Below are positions 52,649-60,176 of a stretch of 64,000 bases of DNA, in pieces. A model generated the notes under the pieces. That model saw only the letters and a list, made by a program, of their open reading frames with translations, had not been told where the DNA came from and did no database searches. Both the position numbers and the translations under genes were made by a program. Each line of letters starts with the position of its first letter. Positions within the stretch are counted from its first letter, which is position 1. The stretch comes from Spirochaetae bacterium HGW-Spirochaetae-4. Its GTDB lineage: Bacteria > Spirochaetota > Spirochaetia > Sphaerochaetales > Sphaerochaetaceae. The stretch spans positions 1 through 64,000 of the forward strand of contig PGXU01000015.1 of NCBI GenBank assembly GCA_002839335.1, given 5' to 3'.

Positions 52649-53809
52649 TTATACCCTGATTTCCTTTCGTTCCTTTGCAGAGAGCAACCCGGCGCTCAGA
52701 ATCTCCAATCCACGAAGCCCATCGTGGAAATTGGGGAAAATCTGAGTTTTCGACTCTATTGCCTTCATAAAATCAACCACAGCATGAACAAACTCGTGCT
52801 CGTAACCAATGATATGCCCAGGTGGCCACCAGCCGGAAATATACGCGTGCTCGCCCTCAGTCACCATAATGGTCTTGAAGCCTTGTGCGTATGATGGATC
52901 CTCCAGACTGAAGAACTGCAGCTCGTTCATCCGTTCGAGATTGAAGACAAGACTGCCCTTGCTTCCATATATCTCAAAGTAGTTGTAGTTTTTTCTACCC
53001 GGTGCAAATCTGGTGGTCTCAAACGATCCGAGAGCGCCGTTGGTAAAACGGACATGCATGAAGGCGGCATCCTCAACGGTGACTTTTCCCTTTCCTGCGG
53101 TAGTATCGGCAGTACCATTGAAAGTTCCTGAAGCCGCTTCATCGGGCAAGACCCTTTCCGTAATAAAATTGGCAGTCATACAAGATACACTCTCAATTTC
53201 TCCAATCAAGAAACGAGCTAAATCGACACTATGCGAATTCAGATCTCCCTGGGGACCCATTCCTGCCTTATCTGCCTGCAAATGCCAGGTCAAGGGGAAA
53301 TTGGGGTCAACAATCCAATCTTGGAGATACGCTCCGCGCCAATGGAAAATGCGTCCAATCTTCCCCTCATCAATCAATTGCTTTGCCAACATCACAGCTG
53401 GACATCTGCGATAGTTATGGTTTACATAATGGATCAATCCAGCATGCATGTCCGCCTCTTCACACAGAAGACGTGCCTCTTCTACATTCATCGCCAATGG
53501 CTTTTCACAGAATACATGCTTGCCCGCTTTCAACGCAGCCATAGCAATATCAAAATGCAAGTATTGTGGTACACAGATATCGATGATATCTATATCAGGT
53601 CGTGACACCACCTTCTTCCAGTCCGTCTCGATTTCTTCCCAGCCCCAATTGTCGGCGAATTCTCTCAGAGCATCCGGGTGACGTCCGCATGCTACCTTCA
53701 TGACAGGTTTGATTCCCATATCAAAGAATTGGTGTGCCCTGGACCAGGCATTGCTATGGGCTTTACCCATGAACTTATAACCGATTATTCCCACATTCAT
53801 TGTTTTCAT
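52649..53809 (-). CDS. Gfo/Idh/MocA-family oxidoreductase
   Basis: A 386-residue NAD(P)-dependent dehydrogenase. The cofactor motif is G-Y-K-F-M-G-K-A-H-S-N near the N-terminus, followed by C-E-K-P-L-A-M-N and the active-site region G-D-L-N-S-H-S-V-D-L-A. The ATG at 53809 has GGGAG eight bases upstream; a GTG/ATG start a few codons earlier is less likely. It forms a two-gene unit with the epimerase gene, 19 bases apart, a pairing common in cyclitol and rare-sugar breakdown. Confidence 0.87.
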   Translation of the reverse strand: MKTMNVGIIGYKFMGKAHSNAWSRAHQFFDMGIKPVMKVACGRHPDALREFADNWGWEEIETDWKKVVSRPDIDIIDICVPQYLHFDIAMAALKAGKHVFCEKPLAMNVEEARLLCEEADMHAGLIHYVNHNYRRCPAVMLAKQLIDEGKIGRIFHWRGAYLQDWIVDPNFPLTWHLQADKAGMGPQGDLNSHSVDLARFLIGEIESVSCMTANFITERVLPDEAASGTFNGTADTTAGKGKVTVEDAAFMHVRFTNGALGSFETTRFAPGRKNYNYFEIYGSKGSLVFNLERMNELQFFSLEDPSYAQGFKTIMVTEGEHAYISGWWPPGHIIGYEHEFVHAVVDFMKAIESKTQIFPNFHDGLRGLEILSAGLLSAKERKEIRV

Positions 53810-53828
53810 TGCTAGTACTCCCAATCAG

Positions 53829-54704
53829 TCAACCGACCAGATTTGCGATCCTCTTCAGTTCCTTGACGCTCTGGGCAACAGCCTTGTCTTCGTCGTCATC
53901 AGCCCAATTGTTGCGGAACTCTTCATGGAGATAATCTATCTCCATTGCAAGGAAGCCCTTGTAGCCGGCGGCCTTGAGAATCTTGGCCAACTCCAAGTTG
54001 TTCACCAACCCTTCTCCGGTAGGAGTACAGGCGAAGAAGTGCCAATTGTCGACAGATAGGCCCGCTTGGGGCTTCAAGTCCTTCACATGCGTCGAGAAGG
54101 TGTGCTTCGCCAATTTTTTCATCCCTTCGACCGGGTCGTCCAAAACTCTCATGAAATTCCCGGTATCGAAATTTATTCCAAAATTGGGAGAATCTACTTG
54201 ATGGATCAATCTGAGCATTTCTGTCGAATTGAAGTCGATATGGTTCTCGTTCGCAATCCGGATGCCCTTCTTCACCGCATGAGGCATTGCATTGGAAAAC
54301 ATCCTTGTCAGGGTATCGATCATCCATTCATGGTCGCGGAACCTAAACAGCAGACTTGCTCCGCATACCCGCATCACATCGGCGCCTATCGCCTCGGCAA
54401 ATTCCATATGCTCCAACATATCGTCATATGCGGCTTCGTTGTATCCACCCTCAAGTCCATCGGGATGTCCCCACGCGTATACCCTATCAAGCTTGTACTC
54501 GTCCAACATACCTTTTATTTCACTTAGGTATGAAGCGTCGAACCGTGGAATGAAACATGACTCCAATGATACACCGTCCACACCCAATTCATGGGCCCTC
54601 TGTATAAACCATTCGAGTGTAATATTCTTGGATGGAGCTTTCTGGTCATCGTAGGCTTCCCCAAACAACCTGTGATAACAATAACTATCAATTCCGACTT
54701 TCAT
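53829..54704 (-). CDS. sugar phosphate isomerase/epimerase (TIM barrel)
   Basis: A 291-residue AP-endonuclease-2-type TIM barrel. Possible metal-ligand motifs: I-A-N-E-N-H-I, N-F-D-T-G-N-F, T-H-V-K-D-L and A-M-E-I-D-Y. It is first in a two-gene operon with a Gfo/Idh dehydrogenase and is preceded by a promoter-operator that matches the one of the isomerase gene at 34 kb. Epimerase or isomerase activity on the dehydrogenase product is likely; the sugar is unknown. Confidence 0.85.
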   Translation of the reverse strand: MKVGIDSYCYHRLFGEAYDDQKAPSKNITLEWFIQRAHELGVDGVSLESCFIPRFDASYLSEIKGMLDEYKLDRVYAWGHPDGLEGGYNEAAYDDMLEHMEFAEAIGADVMRVCGASLLFRFRDHEWMIDTLTRMFSNAMPHAVKKGIRIANENHIDFNSTEMLRLIHQVDSPNFGINFDTGNFMRVLDDPVEGMKKLAKHTFSTHVKDLKPQAGLSVDNWHFFACTPTGEGLVNNLELAKILKAAGYKGFLAMEIDYLHEEFRNNWADDDEDKAVAQSVKELKRIANLVG

Positions 54705-54721
54705 ACGTCTCCTCCCTTTTT

Positions 54722-54768
54722 CTAAAACGTTTCAGTAATAATCGTACCATAGTTTCTATAGATGTCAA
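54722..54768 (-). promoter_or_regulatory. promoter and LacI-type operator of the epimerase-Gfo/Idh operon
   Basis: On the minus strand TTGACA (54763-54768), 16 bases, TACGAT (54741-54746), then CTGAAACGTTTTAG (54722-54735), palindromic but for one mismatched pair. The same arrangement and nearly the same operator precede the isomerase gene at 34012. Confidence 0.62.
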
Positions 54769-54887
54769 TAGTTTTCTTAACTGGAAAAGCAGGGATAATA
54801 GTGTGTATTTTATATTGCTATTTTAATTTTTTAGGCAATTAAATTTAATCTGTAAGGATAACAGGACGAAAATCACATTAATCCGAT

Positions 54888-55652
54888 TCAAATCTTCTTC
54901 TTCCTGATCTCAATGACAAACCTGCTGATATCCCCACGGTACGAAGCCTTGGAGAACTCGACGGGAATGTTGTCCGTGGTGGTGGAAATCGTCTCGATGT
55001 ATTGCAGCGGGGCATGGGGAGCCACCTTGAGGTGCGACGCCTCGAAGTCACCCGCCAACCGGATCTCTATGACGCGTCTGCTCGATTCGATGGGGACATG
55101 GTAGGTGTCCTCCATTATCCGGTAGAGGGAATTGTTCACCAGATCCTCTGTGACCAAGGAACCCAAACCATGGAATGCGGCTGGCAGGTAGGACGAAACC
55201 AGAACCATGGGAACCGAATTCGCTCCTCGCAAGCGCACCAGATTCACAACTGGATCCCCTTTGGCGATCTTCAAGGCCTTGGCGACCGAGGGGGATGCCT
55301 CTTGAACGGTGAGGCTCAACACCTCGGTATGGGGAGTGTAGCCCTTCTCGTGCATCTCGTCGTTGAAACTCTCGAGTACAACAAGGAAATCCTGATCTAT
55401 CTTTCGTGGAAGGATCATGGTCCCCTTGCCCTTGTGGCGCACGAGGAACCCATCGCTGGTCAACTCCCCGAGGGTCTGGCGGACGGTGGACCGGGAAACC
55501 TGGAAATGTTCACACAGCTGCGATTCTGTCGGAAGCGGCGTGTTTTCGTCACTGACCGAAATATACTCCATCAGCAGCTCTTTCAACTGATAGTACAGGG
55601 GAATGGGAATATTCTTGTTCAACTTCTTTTCAAGTAGAAAGCCATCTATCAT
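54888..55652 (-). CDS. GntR-family regulator (HutC/UTRA type)
   Basis: About 254 residues: winged helix-turn-helix (L-P-T-E-S-Q-L-C-E-H-F-Q-V-S-R-S-T-V-R-Q) and UTRA domain. The ATG at 55652 has AAGGA about ten bases upstream; the frame is open 13 codons further, overlapping the MBL gene. It closes the shikimate-dehydrogenase-like operon and is the best candidate for the shared operator at 59790-59821 and 32588-32617. Confidence 0.9.
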   Translation of the reverse strand: MIDGFLLEKKLNKNIPIPLYYQLKELLMEYISVSDENTPLPTESQLCEHFQVSRSTVRQTLGELTSDGFLVRHKGKGTMILPRKIDQDFLVVLESFNDEMHEKGYTPHTEVLSLTVQEASPSVAKALKIAKGDPVVNLVRLRGANSVPMVLVSSYLPAAFHGLGSLVTEDLVNNSLYRIMEDTYHVPIESSRRVIEIRLAGDFEASHLKVAPHAPLQYIETISTTTDNIPVEFSKASYRGDISRFVIEIRKKKI

Positions 55653-55659
55653 CTTGTGC

Positions 55660-56562
55660 TCATCCTTTGGACCTGCATGAGTATACCACACCAGGTTCGG
55701 GTATCAGACAATCTTTTCCCACAATCAGGTCGGCATCACCCATTTTCCTTGCTATCTCTTCTATAGACACGGTGTTGAAGTCGAACAGGCTGAAGTGGTG
55801 CGGAACTAGGAGCGGTATTCCTGCTTCGGCTTTCAATCGTATTGCCTCGTCGATGGAGAAGTTTCCCGGGACACCATGTGAAGAGCGGGTCTCGTCCCTC
55901 CCATTCACGGGAAGCAGTGCGATATCGATTCCCATGGTACGCAGGTTCTTTCCCAAATCGGGATACGGAATGCAATCTCCGCTATGGTAGATACGGTACC
56001 CCGCGATATCCATGATATACCCCAGATACAGGTGGTTCCCCGACGAATCCTGGCTCAATCCCTCATGGGCGGCCGGCAGTGCGGTAAATGCATACCCATT
56101 CTTGCCCTTCGAGGACCGGGTGAAGGTTTCGTACGCATCCAAACCGAGGATCCGGTTTGCGGGAACACCCCGTTCCATCGCCTTCGCCGTTTCGGCACGT
56201 GGACAGATGAACAGCGGACCCCGTTCCTCCATGTCACGGTATATAGGACCGATCGTACCGGGATCCATGTGGTCGGTGTGTCCATGGGTGCTTGCCAGTA
56301 CTGCCAGCGGCATCGCTTGTTGAGGGGATATGGGAGGAGCCATCATGCGCTTGTGGGGGAAGTGCCCATTGCGATATTTCTCAGCCAACGAATCGGACAG
56401 GTATAGGTCTATTCCCACCAGCAGTGTACCTGCTTTGAACACGAACCCCGCTTGCCCCATCCAGGCAAACTCCAAGTCACCTGTTGCATCGCCCTGCAAT
56501 TTCGCGGATGCGAGCCACATGGGGAGGTCCACATGCCTGGTGGAACAACGTGGTGTTTCCAT
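55660..56562 (-). CDS. metallo-beta-lactamase-fold hydrolase (UlaG/COG2220-like)
   Basis: A 300-residue MBL-fold enzyme with H-G-H-T-D-H at residues 93-98 and L-P-V-N-G-R-D later, as in the protein at 12374-13219. The two share F-x-W-x-G-Q-x-G-F near the start and H-F-x-x-F-x-F-N-T near the end, so they are paralogues in unrelated operons. Lactonase or phospho-lactonase action on a sugar acid is plausible beside a KDPG-type aldolase. It starts one base after the aldolase stop. Confidence 0.82.
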   Translation of the reverse strand: METPRCSTRHVDLPMWLASAKLQGDATGDLEFAWMGQAGFVFKAGTLLVGIDLYLSDSLAEKYRNGHFPHKRMMAPPISPQQAMPLAVLASTHGHTDHMDPGTIGPIYRDMEERGPLFICPRAETAKAMERGVPANRILGLDAYETFTRSSKGKNGYAFTALPAAHEGLSQDSSGNHLYLGYIMDIAGYRIYHSGDCIPYPDLGKNLRTMGIDIALLPVNGRDETRSSHGVPGNFSIDEAIRLKAEAGIPLLVPHHFSLFDFNTVSIEEIARKMGDADLIVGKDCLIPEPGVVYSCRSKG

Positions 56563-56563
56563 G

Positions 56564-57196
56564 CTACAGGCTTTTCACCAGTTCAACCGCCTGACGGGTT
56601 ATCTTGGCAATCTCATCGAATTTGCCGGCATCGACCAGCTCCGGCTTGACCATCCAGGAACCGCCGCACGCCAATACATTCTTCAAACCAAGGTACGACA
56701 GGACATTCTTCTCTGTGATACCACCGGTCGGCATGAATCGCATGTCATACACCGCACCCATCGCCTTGAGCATCGCCACACCACCGGCAGCCTCGGCCGG
56801 AAAGAATTTCAATACTTTCAAACCACGGGCAAGCCCCATCTCGACTTCGGTCGGGGATGTCACCCCCGGGAAGACCGGCATGTTCTTGCCGATGCAAAAA
56901 TCCACCACCGCCGGATTGAATCCCGGGGCAACCACGAACGACGCTCCGGCATCGATCGCCTGTTGGGCTTGGTCCACTGTCAGCACAGTGCCGGCCCCGA
57001 CGAGAACGTCCGGCCTTTGCCTACGGATTGTCTCTATCGATTTGGCGGCAGCCGCGGTCCTGAAGGTTATCTCGGCCACAGGCAGTCCTCCGGCAACCAA
57101 TGCGTCCACAAGGGGAAGGGCATCCTCCACCTTGGTGAGTTTGATAACCGGAACCAGTTTGACCTGTGCGATCGCTTCAGTAAGATTTCTTTCCAT
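56564..57196 (-). CDS. eda: 2-keto-3-deoxy-phosphogluconate/4-hydroxy-2-oxoglutarate aldolase
   Basis: A 210-residue class I aldolase. The catalytic Glu42 (V-A-E-I-T-F-R-T) and the Schiff-base Lys130 (L-K-F-F-P-A-E-A-A-G-G) are in the family positions. It splits a 2-keto-3-deoxy sugar-acid phosphate to pyruvate and a triose phosphate. The ATG at 57196 has GGGGAG eight bases upstream. Its neighbours are a D-2-hydroxyacid dehydrogenase and an MBL hydrolase; no 6-phosphogluconate dehydratase or KDG kinase is present in the same operon. Confidence 0.93.
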   Translation of the reverse strand: MERNLTEAIAQVKLVPVIKLTKVEDALPLVDALVAGGLPVAEITFRTAAAAKSIETIRRQRPDVLVGAGTVLTVDQAQQAIDAGASFVVAPGFNPAVVDFCIGKNMPVFPGVTSPTEVEMGLARGLKVLKFFPAEAAGGVAMLKAMGAVYDMRFMPTGGITEKNVLSYLGLKNVLACGGSWMVKPELVDAGKFDEIAKITRQAVELVKSL

Positions 57197-57231
57197 TCTA
57201 CTTCTCCCCATGGATATCCATGTGCGTATGA

Positions 57232-58161
57232 CTATCCCAAATACTGCACTATATTGTCGACTGCGGCAACCGTGGCACGCTCGACACTCTCCTTGGTGAA
57301 CCCACCGAGATGCGGGGTGAGGACAACACGCTCGTGGTTGAACAAGGCGTCGATCTCCGGCGGCTCTTTCGCAAAGGCATCGGTGGCGTATGCCAAGACC
57401 TGGCCCCGTTCCAACGCCTCGAACATGGCACCATGATCCACCAGGGAATCCCTTGCGGTATTGACCACCACCACGCCATGCTTGACCATCGCGAGTGCAC
57501 GTGTATCCAACAGAGGGGCATCACCAGGCGGACAATGGAGTGAAATGACATCGGAATCGGTGAGAACGGAATCCAAGTCCACATACCCGAAACCTTCCAA
57601 CTTTGAAAATTCCTCGTTTCTGTAGAGGTCGTACCCGATTACGCGCATACCTATGCCGATCGCCATCTTGGCGAACCGTTGCCCGATATTTCCACACCCG
57701 ACGAGGCCAAGTGTCTTCCCCTGGACCTCGCTGCCGAGCTTTCTGGTCCACTGGCCGCTTTTCAGCACCGCGTTGCTCAAAGCGATTGCGCGCAAGGAAT
57801 CGAACATCAGACCGAGCGCCAGCTCGGCCACACCCTGCGAGTTGGCTCCAGGGGTTCCCTCGACCGCAATTGCATGAAGTTTTGCAGCCTCAAGGTCGAT
57901 ATTGTCGATACCGACTCCATTGCGACTGATGATCTTGAGACGTGTCGCAGCCTCAAGGACGTTCCGGGAAATAGGCTCGACACCGGCAAGGTAGCCGACA
58001 CAGTGGGGAACCACCTCCAGCAATTGCTCTTCGGAAGGTTGCTTGCCCGGCCACGGCATAAGGACCGTGAACCCGGCCTGTTCCAGTTTGCTCAGGGCGG
58101 GGTGCCCTTCCTTTGACAAGGATCGGGGTGTCACCAGGACATTGCCTCTCGAATTCTCCAT
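57232..58161 (-). CDS. D-2-hydroxyacid dehydrogenase (phosphoglycerate-dehydrogenase-like)
   Basis: A 309-residue NAD-dependent dehydrogenase with V-G-C-G-N-I-G-Q, the catalytic arginine in S-R-N-G-V-G-I-D-N-I and the catalytic histidine in L-T-P-H-L-G-G-F-T. The ATG at 58161 follows GGAGGAG; the frame's upstream extension overlaps the isomerase gene end. It may reduce a 2-keto acid or oxidise a 2-hydroxy acid made in this pathway, and need not be serine biosynthesis. Confidence 0.88.
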   Translation of the reverse strand: MENSRGNVLVTPRSLSKEGHPALSKLEQAGFTVLMPWPGKQPSEEQLLEVVPHCVGYLAGVEPISRNVLEAATRLKIISRNGVGIDNIDLEAAKLHAIAVEGTPGANSQGVAELALGLMFDSLRAIALSNAVLKSGQWTRKLGSEVQGKTLGLVGCGNIGQRFAKMAIGIGMRVIGYDLYRNEEFSKLEGFGYVDLDSVLTDSDVISLHCPPGDAPLLDTRALAMVKHGVVVVNTARDSLVDHGAMFEALERGQVLAYATDAFAKEPPEIDALFNHERVVLTPHLGGFTKESVERATVAAVDNIVQYLG

Positions 58162-58172
58162 GGACTCCTCCG

Positions 58173-58757
58173 TCATGCTTCGGCCCAACTGGGATTGTCG
58201 ACCACAGCATAGCCGTCGCCTTCGGCCACCACAAGCTTCCTGAATCCCCGCTCCTCGATCGTCCCGTAATCGTGTCCGGCATCCGCTCGGAACACGAAGA
58301 AGGTCACAAGGGTTTCGGTATGCGACAGGTTGATGCTCCTGTGCGCATAGCGGCCAGGGACATAGACGGCTTGACCCGGCCTCATCTCCTGGTATTCGAT
58401 GTCGCCTTCGGGACTCTCCATCATCATCATGCCATATCCATTCAGGCAGTAGTAGACCTCGGCGGTATCGATGATCGTATGGAAGTGTCCCTTGGTCATA
58501 TGGAATTCCTTGCCGACGGTGCCCGGGTAGACGATACTGCTACCGAAAGCCAAATCACCTTCCCTCTCCGGCATGTGCAGGTCGTAGAATTCGTAGACCA
58601 GGGGATCACCGTTGGCCAGGATGGCATCGGCAGCCTGCTGGTCGGAAAAAATCTTCTTGAGGGCCGATAGCGGACGTTTGAGCGAAACGGCATCGGAGGC
58701 GGGAGCCTTGCCGGTCTTCATGTCGAAAGAAAATACTTTGGATACCATATCCTTCAT
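58173..58757 (-). CDS. cupin-type phosphoglucose isomerase family
   Basis: A 194-residue cupin like the archaeal-type glucose-6-phosphate isomerase. The metal motif T-K-G-H-F-H followed by E-V-Y-Y and a later Y-A-H-R-S gives the expected His-His-Glu-His set, and V-P-G-R-Y-A-H matches the family. Known members interconvert glucose 6-phosphate and fructose 6-phosphate. Here a related sugar phosphate is possible. It lies 15 bases after the shikimate-dehydrogenase-like gene. Confidence 0.85.
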   Translation of the reverse strand: MKDMVSKVFSFDMKTGKAPASDAVSLKRPLSALKKIFSDQQAADAILANGDPLVYEFYDLHMPEREGDLAFGSSIVYPGTVGKEFHMTKGHFHTIIDTAEVYYCLNGYGMMMMESPEGDIEYQEMRPGQAVYVPGRYAHRSINLSHTETLVTFFVFRADAGHDYGTIEERGFRKLVVAEGDGYAVVDNPSWAEA

Positions 58758-58772
58758 GATCTCATCTCCTAT

Positions 58773-59720
58773 TCAGCGTGTATTGCGTGCGATTTCACTA
58801 ATGGTATCGAATTCGGGCCCTTCGGTCGGAATATCGATGTGGAATACCTCTGCTATGACCCTGGTCCACCCATGGATGAAATACACCCATCCGTCCTCCA
58901 CCACCAGGTTGCGGGCCTGCTCTTGGGCTCGAGCCTGGTCAAGGTACACCAGGTCTCCCCGGTAATTGAACTCCCACACATATCCGTTCATGGGGAATAC
59001 CGCGGCATCGGTCACAGGAGAACCGGGACCATCCTTACCCAGGCCCGTCGCATTGATAACCAGGGAACCTGGCCGAAGAGAGGATACCCATACATCATTC
59101 TCCGCCGCTGTCGGACAAAGGTGGTATTCGATGGCGAAGGGAAATTGCAGCGATCCATGGATATGCCGCATCTCGTTGAGCCGTGCTTCGCTGCGGTTGG
59201 TGACGATGATCTTCTTGGGAACATCGCTGCTCTCCTTCGCCTTGTTGACCAGATACAAGGTCAAGGCAAGGGAACTGCCACCGGCGCCCAGGATAAGCAT
59301 CTCTGCATCCGATTTTTCCCAGTACCCTTTCGGCATGAATGCCTCGAGGGCGAGACCGCTGGTGATGGGGTCTTTCGCATGGGCCCACAGTTGCTTTCCC
59401 CGCTTGCTGATCGAACTCGCCTCCCCCAACAGCTGGGCATATTCACCCGATCCCTCGAAGAGGTCCTTGCAGGCCCGATAGCAATCTATCTTATGGGTCG
59501 TCACCAATGCGCCGAGGGACAGGGGATCGGACTTGATGAAGGAAACAGCCTCCCGATACCGTTCGCCCGTGTCGTGGGGAACGAAATCCATCCCCTTGAT
59601 TTGGGCATCGATACCAAAATGCTCCATCCACTTGGGAAACACCTTCATGATGGAAGACTTCCCGGTGGTTACCCCAATGAAATACATGGTCTCTTTTTCT
59701 GCAGGCGTATAGGTGCTCAT
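58773..59720 (-). CDS. shikimate-dehydrogenase-like protein
   Basis: A 315-residue AroE-superfamily protein. The substrate loop A-L-V-T-T-H-K carries the lysine conserved in AroE, G-A-G-G-S-S-L-A marks the Rossmann turn, and N-A-T-G-L-G-K-D-G-P-G-S-P matches the family's second domain. It is first in a sugar-acid operon with no aromatic-pathway gene, so quinate-like or another cyclic or keto-acid substrate is likely. GGGAGG precedes the ATG at 59720; the frame is open 29 codons further upstream into the operator. Confidence 0.82.
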   Translation of the reverse strand: MSTYTPAEKETMYFIGVTTGKSSIMKVFPKWMEHFGIDAQIKGMDFVPHDTGERYREAVSFIKSDPLSLGALVTTHKIDCYRACKDLFEGSGEYAQLLGEASSISKRGKQLWAHAKDPITSGLALEAFMPKGYWEKSDAEMLILGAGGSSLALTLYLVNKAKESSDVPKKIIVTNRSEARLNEMRHIHGSLQFPFAIEYHLCPTAAENDVWVSSLRPGSLVINATGLGKDGPGSPVTDAAVFPMNGYVWEFNYRGDLVYLDQARAQEQARNLVVEDGWVYFIHGWTRVIAEVFHIDIPTEGPEFDTISEIARNTR

Positions 59721-59789
59721 ATTCCTCCCTTCCGGATCAGGTGGGCTGCCGGGAATTGCCGCTTTGTACAGTGCCGGCCCGCATTTCCA

Positions 59790-59853
59790 CCCCATAATAT
59801 GTATCATTATGTATGGTTGTTCGTATATTATTACTCTAATCGCCAGATGTCAA
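59790..59853 (-). promoter_or_regulatory. promoter and shared operator of the shikimate-dehydrogenase-like operon
   Basis: On the minus strand TTGACA (59848-59853), 17 bases, TAATAT (59825-59830). Just downstream, 59790-59821 holds CCCCATAA, TGTAT, TTATGTATG and TTGTT in order (plus-strand reading), almost the same as 32588-32617. Confidence 0.68.
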
Positions 59854-59936
59854 TATACAAGTCCATGAAGTTCTTCTTCAGGACGACAGTGAAAAACAGA
59901 TACGTCTTTACAAGAAACCCCGTACTTGACGTCAAT

Positions 59937-59952
59937 TTGTTGCAATTTGTTT
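59937..59952 (+). repeat. direct repeat, upstream copy
   Basis: TTGTTGCAATTTGTTT, matching the copy at 60127-60142 at 15 of 16 bases, in front of the BMP gene. Confidence 0.55.
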
Positions 59953-60073
59953 ACTCTTGAATATTAAGTAATTTACTATCGATATATTGCGGTATCATTA
60001 ATTTTAAAGCCATCGTCATGCGGAATGTCACAATTTCGCCGATTCGATTTCGATATATTCCGAGCGATTGTCT

Positions 60074-60103
60074 TTGACAATTGTCCGAATCGCCCTGTAT
60101 AAT
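60074..60103 (+). promoter_or_regulatory. promoter of the BMP transporter operon
   Basis: Consensus TTGACA (60074-60079) and TATAAT (60098-60103), 18 bases apart. A perfect palindrome GACAATTGTC (60076-60085) overlaps the -35, and the leader to the ATG is about 70 bases. Confidence 0.72.
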
Positions 60104-60126
60104 TGCCCCAACATGCCTGGAAGAAC

Positions 60127-60142
60127 TTGTTGCAGTTTGTTT
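60127..60142 (+). repeat. direct repeat, leader copy
   Basis: TTGTTGCAGTTTGTTT, the second copy of the 59937-59952 repeat, about 20 bases after the expected transcription start. Confidence 0.55.
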
Positions 60143-60176
60143 CAGACATGATCACACTACACAAGGAGATTTGATC

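Larger units (their letters stand above)
59721..60176. other. divergent regulatory gap between shikimate-like and BMP operons
   Basis: A 456-base region without a gene. It holds the operator and promoter of the minus-strand operon (59790-59853), a direct repeat pair (59937-59952 and 60127-60142) and the plus-strand BMP promoter (60074-60103). Between 59953 and 60073 it is AT-rich and nothing else stands out. No riboswitch fold was recognised. Confidence 0.7.

Noticed and set aside
60104-60176. Possible purine riboswitch in the BMP leader
   Set aside because: The leader is only about 70 bases and no paired-loop purine aptamer pattern could be drawn.
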